Assembly: GCF_004211145.1 (NCBI RefSeq)
Contig: NZ_SEBS01000001.1
Span: 62,001-126,000, forward strand
Origin: Flavobacterium sp.
Lineage (GTDB): Bacteria > Bacteroidota > Bacteroidia > Flavobacteriales > Flavobacteriaceae
Reading direction: 5' to 3'
Length of the DNA stretch: 64,000 nt
The position numbers and the translations under genes are program-made. Every line of letters begins with the position of its first letter. The stretch's first letter is position 1. The notes beneath the pieces were generated by a model, which was not told the origin of the DNA, made no database searches, and saw nothing but the letters and a program-made list of their open reading frames with translations. This document shows positions 63,670 through 64,000 of this stretch, piece by piece.

Positions 63670-64000
63670 ATGAAAATCAAATCAGGTTTCATTTGGCTAC
63701 TGCTGCTTCCTGTTTTTTTGTTCGGACAGGAATTGTCGCCAATTGTAAAATACAATCCATCGATTTATAACGCCGGAAACCAGAACTGGATGATTTCCCA
63801 GGATTCCCAGCGCTTCATGTTCTTCGCGAACAATGACGGTTTGCTCGAATTCAACGGGTCGGCGTGGACGTTGTATGCGTCGCCTAACGAGACGATCATC
63901 CGATCGGTAAAAGTCGTCGGTGACCGAGTCTATACGGGCTGTTACATGGAGTTCGGTTATTGGACGCGAGAGGCGAACAACCACCTCAAATACCATTCGC
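63670..64000 (+). CDS. Start of a beta-propeller sensor/regulator (partial, runs off the window)
   Basis: The open frame from ATG 63670 to the window end encodes 110 residues: a signal peptide (GFIWLLLLPVFLFGQ), then SPIVKYNPSIYNAGNQNWMISQDSQ and GLLEFNGSAWTLYASPN, the first blades of the two-component-regulator propeller type. In Flavobacteriaceae such proteins usually continue with a Y_Y_Y domain, a membrane helix and either a LuxR-type HTH or a histidine kinase. The ORF track missed it because it has no stop. It may sense a ligand bound by the adjacent surface proteins, which is speculative. Confidence 0.75.
   Translation, partial: MKIKSGFIWLLLLPVFLFGQELSPIVKYNPSIYNAGNQNWMISQDSQRFMFFANNDGLLEFNGSAWTLYASPNETIIRSVKVVGDRVYTGCYMEFGYWTREANNHLKYHS

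Noticed and set aside
1-64000. tRNA, rRNA or riboswitch genes
   Set aside because: No cloverleaf-like sequence, rRNA segment or known aptamer core was noticed by eye in any gap; this is not a substitute for a covariance-model search.

Overview
The window looks like a chromosomal segment of a Flavobacteriaceae member (Bacteroidota). The evidence is SusC/SusD outer-membrane transport genes, fused ccoNO cbb3 oxidase genes, Por (T9SS) C-terminal sorting domains, TTG-N19/20-TAnnTTTG promoters instead of -35/-10 boxes, and no reliance on strong Shine-Dalgarno sites. Coding base composition looks close to balanced by eye, higher than many Flavobacterium species, so I do not name a genus. I saw no rRNA, tRNA, CRISPR array or complete IS element.

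Layout. (1) 0.1-5.4 kb: flavin-reductase-like protein, 5'(3')-deoxyribonucleotidase, OsmC peroxidase, secreted esterase, an OxyR with both redox cysteines, and a secreted agmatine-deiminase-type enzyme translationally coupled to cydB. (2) 5.4-7.7 kb: cytochrome bd oxidase cydAB. (3) 7.9-35.2 kb: a complete L-arabinose/arabinan utilisation locus. It comprises a sodium symporter and araA-araD-araB on the minus strand; a divergent MFS transporter and GH97 on the plus strand; then a ten-gene minus-strand operon (susC, susD, GH51, GH43, GH43, GH43, GH51, GH127, GH51, aldose 1-epimerase), with a catalytically degenerate Nudix regulator (AraR type) divergent from susC. (4) 35.2-38.1 kb: a frameshifted tyrosine recombinase, a DUF3095 cyclase-like protein and a PA2169-like four-helix protein. 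(5) 38.2-49.2 kb: a microaerobic module with an FNR/CRP regulator, hemN and the cbb3 oxidase cluster ccoI-S-NO-Q-P-G-H plus a SafE-like protein. (6) 49.3-64 kb: a cold-shock protein, an orphan zinc-motif protein, three large T9SS-exported repeat proteins, a YadA-head/C1q-like surface protein and the start of a propeller-type sensor.

How it works together. In the arabinan locus, SusCD binds and imports arabino-oligosaccharides. The GH43 and GH51 enzymes open and trim alpha-L-arabinan, GH127 removes beta-L-arabinofuranose, and GH97 may remove beta-L-arabinopyranose or alpha-galactose. The epimerase interconverts anomers, and AraA/B/D turn arabinose into D-xylulose 5-phosphate. Four copies of one palindrome (consensus AnTGT-N7-ACACT) sit on the araB, MFS and susC promoters, which suggests one AraR regulon.

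The respiratory module carries a second regulon signal: TGAY-N4-RTCA boxes placed exactly 23 bp upstream of the -7 element at the hemN, ccoI and ccoS promoters, beside a gene for an FNR-like protein. These two cis-regulatory patterns, the A-tract frameshift in the recombinase, and the modular surface proteins are the most interesting observations. I did not find a clearly new defence or mobile system.
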